A stretch of 64,000 bases of DNA, taken from NCBI RefSeq assembly GCF_901709675.1, contig NC_051107.1, positions 2,349,501 through 2,413,500 of the forward strand, written 5' to 3'. The stretch is from Syngnathus acus (lineage: Eukaryota > Chordata > Actinopteri > Syngnathiformes > Syngnathidae). The translations under genes were made by a program, and so were the position numbers. The notes beneath the pieces were generated by a model, which was not told the DNA's origin, made no database searches, and was given only the letters and a program-made list of their open reading frames with translations. Of the stretch, positions 37,123 to 49,414 are shown one piece after another (the first letter of the stretch is position 1; the number at the start of each line of letters is the position of its first letter).

Positions 37123-37631
37123 GCTAGTTTACTACGTTCTTATTTTACAAGATGAGTACAAGTTGTATTTTTGAGGGGAATAAATTCACTTAGTTTAAAA
37201 ATAGCGGATGCATATTTTTCAATGATTAAAAAATACTAACTTGCATCCTAAAAAGATGGATAAACTAAATAAATAGAAATGTGATATCTCCTTTTATAAA
37301 ACAATACATTACATTTAATGACAGGATGAATCATGATTTAAACAAGAGAAATAAGCATTTTACACCAAGATAATGAATGTTTTCATTTTCTAAAGCGATA
37401 AAATCTTTCTATATAATATGCACTTAAAATCATTACACTATCAAATTATAGTATTTCATGGACTTTTATGTTGTAACATTTCCCCCCCCCCCCTCTAAGC
37501 CGCTGCTACTGCAGCAAGTGTGGTGAGGAATGAAATACCAACAAATCATATTATATTAGCATATTCCAAAACTGTTTATAATTTTTTTTTAACCAGTAAT
37601 TGTGTGTCATATCGGGATAGGTGTTGTCCCA

Positions 37632-40342
37632 CTACGAGGTGTCCATCACTCCCATGGCTGCAGCGCCGGATGTTTCAGATTCATTGTTCACCACCAAGCG
37701 CTCCCGATTGCCGAACACTGTCGCCACTAGAAGTAAACATGAAAAAGAATTCAAGAGGATTTCAACAGAAAGCTCGTTTGCGACTCAATCTGAGAGATTT
37801 TTGATCCTACCGTCTGTGACATCGGTGATATCCCAAACCCGCAAGCCGTCTTTCTGTCCCCCGAAAGCGTAAGTGAAGGGTCGATCGGGACAACACGACG
37901 CGCAGAACATCACGCCCTGCGGACACAAACATCAAGCTCCTTCTCCATTTGCCTCATTTGAATCATTTTGCAAAAGTCCTACCATTTTCATGTCCCTCGA
38001 ATGCACCAGATTGGGTTTGTCGCCCAAAATGTCCCAGATCTTGACGTATTTGTCTGCCGACGCTGTCACCATGCAGCCTTTAATCTGGCTACTCAGGTCC
38101 AAACCTAAAAAAAAGTTGTGTAAGTGGAAGTAACAAAGAACTACTTCACACTCAAGTCATTTTTCTCACATACCTGACACTTCTTCGTCGTGCGCCTTCA
38201 GCGTGAAAACCGGCTTATTGGAACGAGCGTCCAGGCAGTACACAAAGCCGTCCTCCGTGCTGGCCTGAAACACAGCCACAGATCAATAAACCGGTTCCGA
38301 ATATTTGGACCTGAAATAACCTACCAGGAAGTTATACGGTGAAAAGTGGTTCCAAACCAAGCGCTCCACCTGACCGCTGAATCGCCACGTGCGGTAGCCG
38401 TCTGGGCTGCGGCAGTCGCTCAGGAGAGCAGTCCTGCAAAAAAAAAAAAGAAAGCGCAGGTTACAAATGTAACTTTTTATCTTCAACAACCTTGACATGT
38501 GGCGTACTTGTCGTAGGATCCCGACAGGAGAGTCTGTGCCTCAAACGGGTGGAAAGCCAACGTCTGAACCTAAAATAGAAAAACAAGGATGGTCAGCGGT
38601 GTTGATTCAGAAAAAAATAAATGCTAATCTGCGTCATACTTCATCGGTATGTCTGCACAGTGTAGTGGCGGGTTTTCCGCGAGCTAAATCCCACAAGATG
38701 ACGGTCGCATCTGCTGAGCCGCTGGCCAAGACATTCCTGAGAAAAAAAATGGAAAATTTGCATTTCCTAACTGGTGATGGCATAAGTACATTTAATTGAT
38801 TCTAAAAAATATTCAATAGTATGCTTAAATAACTCTGCTGGAGCCCAGAGTTTAACGCAAACATGGTGCATCAGCATTTAGCTGTTATGCTGCACTATAT
38901 TTTTGAGAAAACGTCTTTACCTGACCAGTTTGTTCCAGGACAAATCCAACACCGCATCAGTGTGTCCATCCTCAGGATCCGCCGACGCACCCTAAAATTC
39001 ACCCAAAGAAGAATGACATAACACTTTACGGATTCATACACATAAAAAATATACGTAAAAAAAAAAAAAAATTACCCTCTTGGTCTTTTTCTTCTTTTTT
39101 TTCACATTTTTGCTGCCCAGTGAGAAAACAGGCTCCAGGCAGTCCACCACGTCCAGGTCCCAAATATCGATCCGCGATGTCATATTGCCCACCGCGGCGT
39201 AGTTGGCTGGACATAGAAGAAAAAAAGATTAAACATCTCCACCAATTCCACAATGCCAAAATATGACAAATAAGGTTTTATTTTACATCGGGATTCCTCA
39301 GGGTTTGGATCAAAGCTTAGCCACTCGATGCTTAGTGGATATGCTGGCAGCAGAATGTCATGGTGCACGTACAGAGATTCCTCCTCGGCATTGTACACTG
39401 AGAAGAAATTAAGGTTTCAGTGATCTAATTAATCGTTTAAATTCTATTATTCTCTTCGGTTTGATGTTTACCGTAGATTTCCAGGTTGCAGCAGTCCTTC
39501 TCAGCCTTGCCAGCCAGAATGAGGTTGTCGTTGGGCTTGATTTGGAAGTCGTCTCGCTCGTATTGTTCCTAAAAATAGCGACAAATAATGAAATGTTATA
39601 TTCCATAGGATTCATGTTCACCAAACATTCAACTCACAGTGTCTTTGATTGTGATGTACGGGTCTTCTTCATTAGAGGCGAACACGGCGAGACCTGCCAG
39701 ACTTTCCCCGACGTTGGCCCTCGCTATTTATAAAAATAAAAACAAATGTTCACCAAAGAACTTTGGATGTATATTCTTATACTTGCTTCTTAATTACTCA
39801 AGTGACTAAATAAAATGTTGTCAAAAGCCCTTACCTATATTTTCTTCATCATAGGTATCCAAGCAGTATTCTACAAGTTCATCGTCCTCATCATCCTTTC
39901 CTTTATCTTCCACTTCAACAACCTCCACAGAAACATCCCCAGTATAACTGTCTGCTACAATGCCGTCATCCTCCTCTTCTTCATCTTGTGCTTGTTCCCT
40001 GATTGAAAAAATGTTTTTTTTTTTAGAAATGCAAGCACATTATGATTAAAAAGACTGCATGTAAACGCACCCCAGCTCATCATTTGCTTCAGTGATGATG
40101 CGTTGGAGCTCCTCCTGGGTCAACTCAACCTACAAAAAGAATAATTCACTTCATGAACATAATTCACAGATAACCCCTTCAGGATTGTTTTTATAAAACA
40201 GAAGGAAACAGTCTTGTTGACATTAGCATAAGAGAGCTAATGCTAGCGAGAAAATCGTTCGGACTATTTTACTTACTTTGTCCGGTATTTCCTTGGCAGC
40301 ACCTCGCTTCACCCATCCGACACAAGTGATTTGAGAACTCAT
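37632..40342 (-). CDS. pwp1: PWP1, nucleolar WD40-repeat protein
   Basis: Conserved nucleolar and chromatin WD-repeat protein with roles in rRNA transcription and ribosome assembly. Fifteen coding exons: 40277-40342, 40071-40129, 39835-39998, 39638-39723, 39472-39568, 39287-39397, 39076-39206, 38921-38991, 38640-38736, 38508-38569, 38325-38433, 38174-38264, 37983-38104, 37811-37916, 37632-37726. The product has 488 residues (human 501). The N-terminus [20 protein letters not shown] is followed by a long acidic stretch. WD repeats include [55 protein letters not shown] and [13 protein letters not shown] lysine run (KKKKKKTKR) sits between two repeats in exon 7, as in other PWP1 proteins. All introns are GT-AG. 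Confidence 0.96.
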
Positions 40343-40674
40343 AATTCACAAAAAAAAGGTAAAATCGAAGATTCACTATTCTATCGAAATAAAAGTTGTA
40401 AATATCGCACGCAGAACTATCTGCCTCCAAGCCAACGTGGTTTTTGCGCACGTTGATGACGCCACACATCAGAAAAGCCCCATCCGTCTGCTAGTAAATG
40501 AACAAAGTGGCAAAAACACACTATTAGTAAAAAAAATAATGTCTTGTGTTATGTCAAATCTCAATTTCAGCCGTCAAATGAATTTGATTACGCTGAAAGA
40601 ACAATTATAGTCAAGAAAATAAAAAACGTAATCACCTCACCTCCATGACAAAAACGACAAACGGCACGCACCTT

Positions 40675-40694
40675 TTTAATGAAAACAATTTAAT
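40675..40694 (-). promoter_or_regulatory. Candidate polyadenylation signals for ano6
   Basis: Two ATTAAA variants on the minus strand (40675-40680 and 40689-40694), about 600 bp past the ano6 stop. I see no AATAAA between the ano6 stop and the pwp1 start. Confidence 0.35.
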
Positions 40695-41286
40695 AGCTCT
40701 GTATAAAAGACAATTGCCCTTTGTAGTGGTTATAGTACCATCATAGAGCGTGGCAATAATACAGCAGAGGTATTGCAGATATAAACATGCAGTCAAAAAT
40801 GTGCAGTGCAGTGGTCACATCATCGGAAGCCATCCATTATCCGACCCGCTTCAGATTTCCATTAAAAAAGTGCAGCATTATAAATGTACTATTTTTTTTA
40901 AACTTTTGACAGGAACTTAATCAGACTTTGACAAAGTGACTGATGGACCTCCTGTAAACGTTCAACATTTTGACAGATTTCACACATACTGTTTTGCTGC
41001 TAAAATAATCAAAATCTATTTTTTCTCTCGTGGATTCCGTCTGTAAGTATACATTGAGAAATGATTGTGACGTAAAAATAAAGCATAATCTATGGCTTTC
41101 AATAATACTGAAATATGTCAGAATTTAAAAACAGTAAAGCTTATCACGAGCTGTCTAAAAGTAACTTGACCTAATTTTCTCTCTGCATTCAGACACATAA
41201 GCTATGTTTCTCCTTATTGTCTAACTTGCTTAAACTTGACAGTTTTGTTCATGTTCAGTCATTCACGAGCCACATTTTTCCTTTTT

Positions 41287-44200
41287 TCAAATATCAAAAT
41301 CCAACGCAATTTCCGGTTTTCCGTCGGAATTCTTGTGCAAAACGTCGTGGATGGGCTTAAGGCGCTTGGTGACCAGCTTGAGGTTGGTCTCGTGCAGGAT
41401 CACCTGGGTCAGGTACTTCTCCCGTTTCATTTGCTCTTTGACGGCGTACGGCACGTCGGGGATGACGTAAGACAGGATGAACTTGGTCAGGTAAACGATG
41501 TGCTGTCAACAGACATTCGTTTAGTAACTCAAAACTATTTTTGTTTCGCTTGTCTTCCTTACCTCGACAACTATAATGAACGCCATTTTGGCAGCGATCA
41601 CATGCCAATAGTAGATGTTGTACTCGTACTCCTTAGGGTGCCCGGGTGGGTAGCGGAAATCTCGATACCTGCAAAAAAAAAAAAAAAAAATTGGGTTAGT
41701 GACAGTGGCAATGTAGATTTTTCAGGCATGATTTTTTTTTTTTTTACTGCAATGTCCACTTTTTACCTGCAGATGGTGATGTTGTCCGGCGCGCTTAGCG
41801 GCCTGCTGTAGTTGGAGAAATCGTTAACGTTGAAGATGGACAGAGATCTTTCGATGTAGCCCTGCATGGTTTGAGAATCATGCTCCCCGTACGGGTACAC
41901 GGAGAAGGACCAGTAATAGACCAGCCGTGGGATCATGTCGGATGTGAAAGCGATGATCATCGCCTGGGCGCAACAACGAGAAATCCACAATCGGTGACGT
42001 CGTACGATCGAGGACGTCAAACCGGCCGGGGGAAACTCACGTTGGTGGCGACAGCCAGGATGGCGACGCCTTGTAGGATAGGCTGCCAGGCGCCGATATC
42101 CTGGGCCTTCTCCGGAACGATGCGGCGGAACTGCGTGGTGATTTTCCAGGCGTCCACGCGGATTTCAAACAGGTTGTTGACCAGAGCCAAGACCGGAGCC
42201 AGGGGGAAGGAGGCCACGAAGAGGGTGACGAAGCCAAACTGAATGACTACGTAAGGGGGGGGAAAAGAATATACTGTAGATTCTACAGTATATTCAGATA
42301 TCTCAAAATATATTTCCATTCCATTACCCATTTCCAGGTACTCGTAGAAGAGTCCCAATTTGGGCATGGACTGAAGCTGGTAGTCCTGCTCCCAGCGAGG
42401 GGTCACCTTTGGCGACGGCGCATGCGTGCAGTAGCGGAAGATCACGTTTTTCACCCACCTGCGAGACACACGGGCAAGGTCAGAGTTAAGCTGAGCTGCT
42501 ACTGCAATACCGGCGCTTCTCGTGTTATTTTTGCTTTCTTACGGTAATAAGACCTCTTGGATGTTGTTCCAGATGGCTTTACCGCCCATGATGATTGACA
42601 GCTGAGTGGTCAGTTCGATCAGACAACCACCGGGATCACACTGAGGGTAGAAAAAATAAAATCAGAAGACAAATCCAAACAGGCTCAGAATGCAACAAGA
42701 TGAAGACAAATCTTACCTCCTCGTTACGGTATTTTCCCAAGAGGTAGACGGGTCGTCCGGGATAGCCGACGGCCTTCCCTTTAGCGAAGGCGATGTAGAA
42801 ACAAGACGAGTAGTAGTTGACGAATTGGAAGAGGAACATCTTGAGCGTCAGGCTGTTTTCGTAGTCCGTCTTGGTCCTTGGCAGCTCTGTTTGGCGAGGG
42901 AATGCATTTCAAATTAATGTAATTTGGCCACTGGGGGGCAGTATAATACAAATACATGAATATACATGGAGATGGTTTCTCTAACATTAGCCATTCTTCA
43001 CAGAGGATAAAGAATATAGTATGTTTAATGATTTTAGTTGTCATCTCAGCGACCCACCAAAGTTAGTGATCCAGATAGCGACCCGCTCGTATAGCATGTT
43101 GAGAATCATGATGACCACGAAGCTGATGAGTGAGGCCGTGACCGACGTGGCCATCTGCGGCGTCACGTACTCCTTGAGAGGCTCCAGCTCCTTCAGGTCC
43201 TGCGTTCGTAGCCTGGCCGAGAAGGCGAAGAAGGCGGCCAGGCGGTACACGGTGATGGCCACGATGGAGGCCAGGATGAGCAGGATCTGTGACGTAAATA
43301 TGCAAATTTCCATCATGATGGGATTCGGATTTGAAGGAACAATAATGGAAGAACTAGAGAAAAAAAAAAGAATAATGTTGAATAGGTGAATTTGTGTAAT
43401 TTATGGTATAAAAAATATTGTGAAAAGTGAATTTTTTGCGATGTGGTAATTTTTTAAGTGGTGAAGTGAATATTTTGAGTTTGAACCAAGTGAAACCTCT
43501 GTTGAATGTCTCATTGGGAATAAATGGGAATTTTCAGTGTGGAAAATGTGAATTTTGTAGAAAACTGAAAATCTGGAATAAATCATGGAAGGCTTGAATA
43601 TTTGGAATGGGGAAAATAGGTCAAAAAACGGAAAAGTAGAAGTGTGTCCAAAATGCAAAGATAATTTAAAAAAAAAAAACAATTTTGTGGTGTAGAATAC
43701 CACACAATTATCTTACCCAAAATAAAACTGTCCCGATTCCTATTGACACTCGAATGCATCGTCCACAGGCTGTGTATGGCACTTTTTCCTTCACCTATAA
43801 CACACACGCAAAAAGCTACTATAATCTTTGACACATTGCCGCCAAACTGAAATGACACCAAAAATGCAATTCACCCCCGTGATTGGGTTTTTCCTCTCAT
43901 ATATACACTTGGCCTCGTATTCAGCCCGGGGCGGCTGCTGTTGCTCCAGGAACTCCACCGTGTCCCACTGGTATTCCAGTTCGGCCTGGTAGCGCTTCCA
44001 AAATTCCAGGAAGAGTGTCACTGCAGTGAGGAGGTGAAGACAGACAAATCTGCACATCTCAATCATGAAAAAACAACAACTTTAAGCTAAAGTGCCTTAC
44101 CCCAGATTGCCATGAAAACCGCAAACACCAGCGTGCCAAAATTGTCAAATATGCACAGTTTCTACAAAACAGAAGCATTCCGTTAAATCCACTTTCATAC

Positions 44201-47200
44201 TTCTAATACGGGACATAAATTCATATCTGTTGTCCTGACCTTTGAGGCTTCACAGGTGCTGTTTAAGAGCCAGTATTTGCATTCCTGGTCACACTGCGGG
44301 CACATCACTATGTTGCCTCCGATCGCCGGGTCGCACACCTCTTTGCTGGAAACATACAAGACAGCAGAAATCTCATCTGTCAAATCCAGCGATTTGCCGA
44401 GGACGAACAATAATGAGGGGAGATAAAAACGAAATATGTGGGATGAATACCTCCACGTGCTGGTTTCTTGCGTTTTGTATCCGTATATGAAACAACTGAG
44501 ACCCACAACAGCAGCAAGAGCCAGCATGATGGTGTAGAAGCCCAACCAGGCAAAATAAATACCAATTTTCTCGCCGTAGTACTTCCTGTAACAAAAAAAA
44601 AATGACACTGTAAAAATCTCATTCACTGCACATGAGAGTCTCACTTTAAATGACTCAACAAGAATAACATGTGCATTTGAGTGGGCGTGGCTTTAAAAGG
44701 CGGAGCCTGGCCTGGTGAGTGACATGGGAGCCAAGCTTATACTGAATAAAAATGACCAAAATCTCAAACAAACAAATAAATAATAAATTAATCATAAATA
44801 GAAAATAAATAATAACAAGATAATAAAATAATAATAAATAAATAATAACAAATAATAAAATAATAAAATTATTTTGAAAAAAATATTTGAGTTACCTTAT
44901 GAGGTTGAGCGGCTGCATCTTGTAGAAGCTTCTCGGGTGAGCCCACTCACTATAGAGGAGGAACCTCTCGTTGGGGCAGCCTTCTTCTTGTGACTTCACA
45001 TTAAACCTACACTGGATCAACACACAACACAGAGTGAACCTCCAGCCAGGGGAACAATCGGTCGGCCGCCACTTACATCATGGAGAGGATAAGCAGCTTT
45101 GTAGACACCGCTGTCTAATAATTTCCGGATGCCAAACTTCTTCACGTTGCCTCGTATCTCATAGGGGGCTCGACTCAAGATGTAATAAGCCTGCAAGTAA
45201 GCGGTGTTGTTTATTGCGATGCTAGCGACCGCCATTTTGAGGCGCCAGCTCACCATCCGGCTCCGCATGGACGAGGTGAAGAAAACATCTTTGTCCTTGA
45301 CGTAGAAGTACTCCAGGCGGTCTTTCTCGAAGGGGGCGGTGAAGAACTCGGCTTCCTTTCTGATGAGGTTCTCGTTCGGGTAGAAGGGCTTGGTGATCGC
45401 CGACAGCCACTGCCACCACGGCGAGCGCTGTGACGACAGGTCGTTGGGCTGGATGGGCAGCTTGATGTGTAGCACCTCGGCGTACGTGCACAACGTGTCC
45501 CACGGCATGTGCACTTTGACGAACACAAGGTTGTCGTCCGACACCTGCATCAAAGATAGTTGGTTGATCAGTTCTTTATGAACACTCAATTTGGTAGTCG
45601 AATAAAAAATATTTTTCTGAAATAATTGGAATGAAAAAAATCTACAATTTTATTCTACATATTTTTATTCTTTATATTTAATTTACATTCAGAGCTTAGC
45701 TTTTTTAAAAAAAAAATTTAGTCTGTCCAAAATTCAGCACCTATGCCTGACTTGTCCCAAAACCAGTTAACAGAAAGTCCCACAACCAAACCAGCAAACC
45801 TAAAAGAAGCCACTTACAGATCGTGTGGCCTCCAACTCCATTCCCATTTTCATCAGGCTGGCCTCAAAGTATTCCCGCCGTCTCTGCAGAAGAGCAAAAC
45901 GCCTTATTGTCACTCACCAATAAACACAAAATACCAGCAATGTTTATGTTGGCTAAGCTGCTCTGCAGCCAGCCCTTTAAGAAGAAGCTCTTGTGGATGT
46001 GGCAAAAGTGAAGAGTGACTGAAGAAATCCCGAATAGCAAACTTAACATACTTGTGCAGGTAAATAAGCAGCTTGGGCAGATTAAGAAGTCACTCGCATT
46101 CTTACAATAGCTCACGTACACCACTCTATTGTGAAATACAGCTAAAGAGCACACAAGGGACGATCCTGTTCATTTCCTTCCTGGTAGAGATTTCTATAAA
46201 TATGATATAAAATATAATAATATAACAAAATTATAAAAAAGCAAATTGGTATAAAATACAAATGGCTGTGTACCTTTCGCCGTGCGACTGTGTGTCTCTT
46301 CTCAAACTCCTTCCTGTCCTCATCCTCGTAGACCAAAATGAAGTCGATGCGGCGGACGCCGTCGTTGAAGAACAGCGAATCGGGCTTCTCGTTGAAGTCG
46401 GCCTGCGGACGAAAGCACAGCTGCTCAGGTAGCTTGTTGGCTTGAAACTCGTACTCGGGTTCCTCCTCGATGGCGCGCATGTCTGAGAGGGGAGGACGAC
46501 CGGCCCGTGTGCCGTGCGGCGCCAATGACGGTTTTAAATGTCGTCGCGGTTTGTGAAGGCGATGTGGGGCGGGCAAACATTGACAGTCTCCACTCATATG
46601 TTAAAAAATGATTTGGCATAGCTACTTTCAACACTGCAGTTCTTACAGTGATGTAAAACTATAATATTACCAAATTGCACTTTTTCCTCAGTGTTATGAT
46701 TCACTATATTAAATTTATACAAGATTTTCTAGAAAACTTAAACTGGATTATATATATTTGTATAGTTGCCGTCCGTTTACTCGGGTAACGACCAATCACA
46801 GCTCACCTGTTTTCGGCGATTGGTCATGTGACGTTCGTAAGCTGAGCTGTCATTGGTCGTTACCTGAGCGAGCCCAGAGCGACTGTGATGTAATTTTTAG
46901 TCGATAGCAAAATGGGCGCCCGCTGAGATGGATAGAAATGGGCCCATTTTGCAGCTTAATTCAAATTTCACAAATACAATTTTAATCAGAAAGCTGTGTT
47001 TAGACAAATGGGGGCCACATAGAATATATTCTATATCGAGATTTTTTTTTACTTGATTTACCCTTTAAGTAAGCATAATGGATCAGTAATGGATAATCTT
47101 TTCTTATGTGTTAAATGAATCTCTAAACTATAATGACACTCACCAGTTGCACTTTAACGACCGTCGAGCCTTCCGCGATTCCGTGATACGTTGGCAGAAA

Positions 47201-48428
47201 CTCCTCGGGGTAAACTGGAGAAAGATACAAATGGCGGATTGATTGAAATCAGATAGGGAAGTCCTGTCATCAAACATCTGCGATTTTAGTAACATGATTA
47301 TCTTGAGAGGCATGCTGCCTCACCACTTCCTCTCACACTCATAACAACAGTTAAATATGCATTCTTTGAGTGTTATTTATTTTAGCGCAGGCTGCCAGTT
47401 CAGACCTGTTTGATGCCCTCCCCATTGTGAGTACGACTTCCTGTCTGTGCTCACACACATTTCTATTTTTCCATGTGTGATTTCAATTCAAGATCATAAT
47501 AAAGCAAAAAACGCCGGCCTTTGTATCGCCATTTTTTCCAGTCTTAATAATTCTACCAAAGCGTGTGAGTGTGAATAATTGATGAGCCATTAAAGCAAAG
47601 TGCACTAACTGATGTCTGATGTTTGAGGGGTAGCAGGGAGATCAATAATATCAACTCTGAGAAAAATCTATCAAGATCTGTGTGGGGGAAAAATTCAAAT
47701 AATGCATGTGGGTAGAGGAGTGCAATTTATGACATCATCTGGATTTTTGTATGCATTCCAATGTGGAAGCATAATTCTGAGGGCAGTTCTTCATAACTCC
47801 TTTTGATTAAATACAAATAAGTTTGCCCGTTTTTCTGCTAAATATTGTCCATTGTTGTAAATGTGTTTGCACTAAAGAAAATATATGGATAACATTCCAG
47901 CATGCTGCACAAATAAACAGCAAGTTTACCCCCTTTAAAACAGGTTGGACTTCATTCTGTCCCACTTCTGCAGCATAGTTCCATTTTAGTCATGGAAGCA
48001 ATAACAAAGCAACGGTTGCTAGGCAGAACCACATCATCTAAAAAAAATGTCAGAGGGGCCCATGTGATACCCCTTGGGACATGAAAGTTTTTTTTTTTTA
48101 TATATATAAGGTCATGGAGACACGCCCCCTGGAGCAAAACATACATTTGTGTTGCCAGCAAGTCTCAGCACAAATTAAACCAATGTAAATGACAACACAC
48201 AGATTTCAAGACACTTTCGTCAAGTTATGACTCATTGTCTTCCTTCCCATGTGTGCCTGGAGGGTCGATTTTCTAAATAAGTTTCGAGAGAAAATATGCG
48301 ATAAAGTATAAAAGCAGCTCGAGTTGTTTTGCCTTACCGACGTCTTCTTCTATCATTTCCAAACGGGCATCTCCCCCGAGTTCCTCGGCATCTGAGAGGG
48401 ACTCCATCTCCAGGATGTCGTTCTCCAT
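41287..48428 (-). CDS. ano6: ANO6 (TMEM16F), calcium-activated phospholipid scramblase
   Basis: Plasma-membrane TMEM16 dimer that moves phosphatidylserine and conducts ions when calcium rises. Coding exons: 48338-48428, 46274-46482, 45818-45883, 45254-45544, 45077-45190, 44896-45011, 44451-44585, 44240-44345, 44101-44161, 43875-44020, 43717-43794, 43058-43286, 42717-42886, 42543-42640, 42328-42458, 42041-42246, 41767-41963, 41563-41668, 41287-41502. The model gives 921 residues (human 910). Diagnostic segments are [38 protein letters not shown], the Cys-rich loop [27 protein letters not shown], and the calcium-site helices with YEYLEM and [13 protein letters not shown]. These match ANO6 rather than ANO3, 4 or 5. 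The first 30 residues are acidic and poorly conserved. A possible extra exon lies at 47144-47214. Confidence 0.96.
44676..44734 (+). repeat. Short dispersed repeat, copy 1
   Basis: About 58 bp in ano6 intron 7 that match 58027-58083 closely: GAGTGGGCGTGGC, AAGGCGGAGCCTGG, CTGGTGAGTGAC, GGGAGCCA. Both copies lie in introns and in the same orientation. Probably one end of a mobile-element family. Confidence 0.7.
46780..47003 (+). repeat. Dispersed foldback-family repeat, copy B
   Basis: Lies in ano6 intron 1. An inner inverted repeat (46780-46806 against 46841-46868, with GGTAACGACCAATCACAGCTC opposite GAGCTGTCATTGGTCGTTACC) flanks the family core TTGGTCATGTGACGTTCGTAAG. A single outer arm follows, carrying GATGTAATTTTTAGTCGATAG, AAAATGGGCGCCCGC and GAGATGGATAGAAATGGG. 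The arm matches copies A and C. Confidence 0.75.
47144..47214 (-). other. Candidate extra exon of ano6
   Basis: On the minus strand a 71-bp segment lies between a good acceptor (TATCTTTCTCCAG) and a strong donor (CAACTG then GTGAGTG). It is open in the frame that follows coding exon 1 ([12 protein letters not shown], then [12 protein letters not shown]). Including it shifts the frame of the next exon, whereas direct joining of 48338 to 46482 keeps frame. It may be a regulated poison exon, part of another first-exon isoform, or chance. Confidence 0.3.
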
Positions 48429-49265
48429 TTTTGACACGAAAGTTTTCGCTCCTTCAGTTACTTGTTTGGATATCACAGCAGCTTAACGGCGGCGTCCCGC
48501 GTACATTCTTTTGGTAAGTTTGGAACACTGACTTAGCTAGCGGTAAACTTTGGACTAAGTTGAGACTAAAGAAGCGGCATGAAACGAAACGGGTGGGGTC
48601 GAAGGAGGACAGCAGGCGCTTACGTTCCATTTCATTTCTCAAGCGGAAGTCCAAATTTGGTTAAATATGATGACGACACAGCCGGTGAGGAAACCAAGAT
48701 GGCAGCCTCCTTGAGAGCACTTTTTTGTTATTGTGATTCATAAAAACAGTTATGAATGTATTATTTCTAAATTTGTTATATATAAAGAAATATTTCAACT
48801 ATTTCCCCACAAAAAAAGCAGTTTGACAGCCTCAAGGGCTAAAAACGTTCTTTAACATTTAAAACTATATTCTAAACTTCACCAAATTTCCTAACTTTTA
48901 ACCACATAAATATGCATTTGGAGTTTAATCACAGCAAGTTGGTAGATCGAGACAGCCACCTCTGTGAACTCATGTTAACTGTGTCAACTCCTTTTTATGA
49001 AAATAATTAAATGTGATTTTTACAATAGCTCTTTTTGGTTGGCTCTATTCACTCTGGCAATTATCAACTTTTATCATCTGCAATGAGTCACTTCTTTCAT
49101 AATTTGAACAGAATGTTCACGTACTGAAATATCTTTTGTCGTTGCATTATCAATCTAAGCTAACATAGTGGTACTGTTTTTCTCTAAACTGGGCAATTGT
49201 GTTAATTAGTGATAAGTAAGGTGCATATTAAGAGAGCGTCAATGTAATACAATCCAGCGTTCGCT
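48429..49265. other. ano6 5' flank and ints13-ano6 spacer
   Basis: No coding gene. Upstream of the ano6 start there is moderately GC-rich DNA with a CAAGATGGC word (48695-48703, YY1-like) that probably marks the promoter, followed by AT-rich DNA up to the ints13 3' end. Confidence 0.4.
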
Positions 49266-49271
49266 TTTATT
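49266..49271 (-). promoter_or_regulatory. Polyadenylation signal for ints13
   Basis: AATAAA on the minus strand about 150 bp past the ints13 stop. It is the first canonical hexamer downstream. Confidence 0.55.
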
Positions 49272-49414
49272 GCAATGTACAATACATGAATGGCATATTT
49301 ACAAAAAATGGTTAAAAAATTAGTATTTCATCATTTCATCAAGTCGTGCTTTTCGGGAATGACTGACACCCATGTTTAAAATACACAGAAGAACAGCTGC
49401 TTGGTGGAAAAGCA

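Noticed and set aside
38840-38900. Possible small structured RNA in pwp1 intron 8 (GTGCATCAGCAT hairpin)
   Set aside because: The stem is short and imperfect, with no clear C/D or H/ACA boxes.
41236-41811. 191-codon plus-strand open frame
   Set aside because: Antisense to the last ano6 exons; it crosses two real minus-strand splice junctions and a poly-A tract.
48339-48476. Longer ano6 N-terminus starting upstream of 48428
   Set aside because: The upstream part of that frame begins with GTG, not ATG. The first usable ATG in frame is at 48428.
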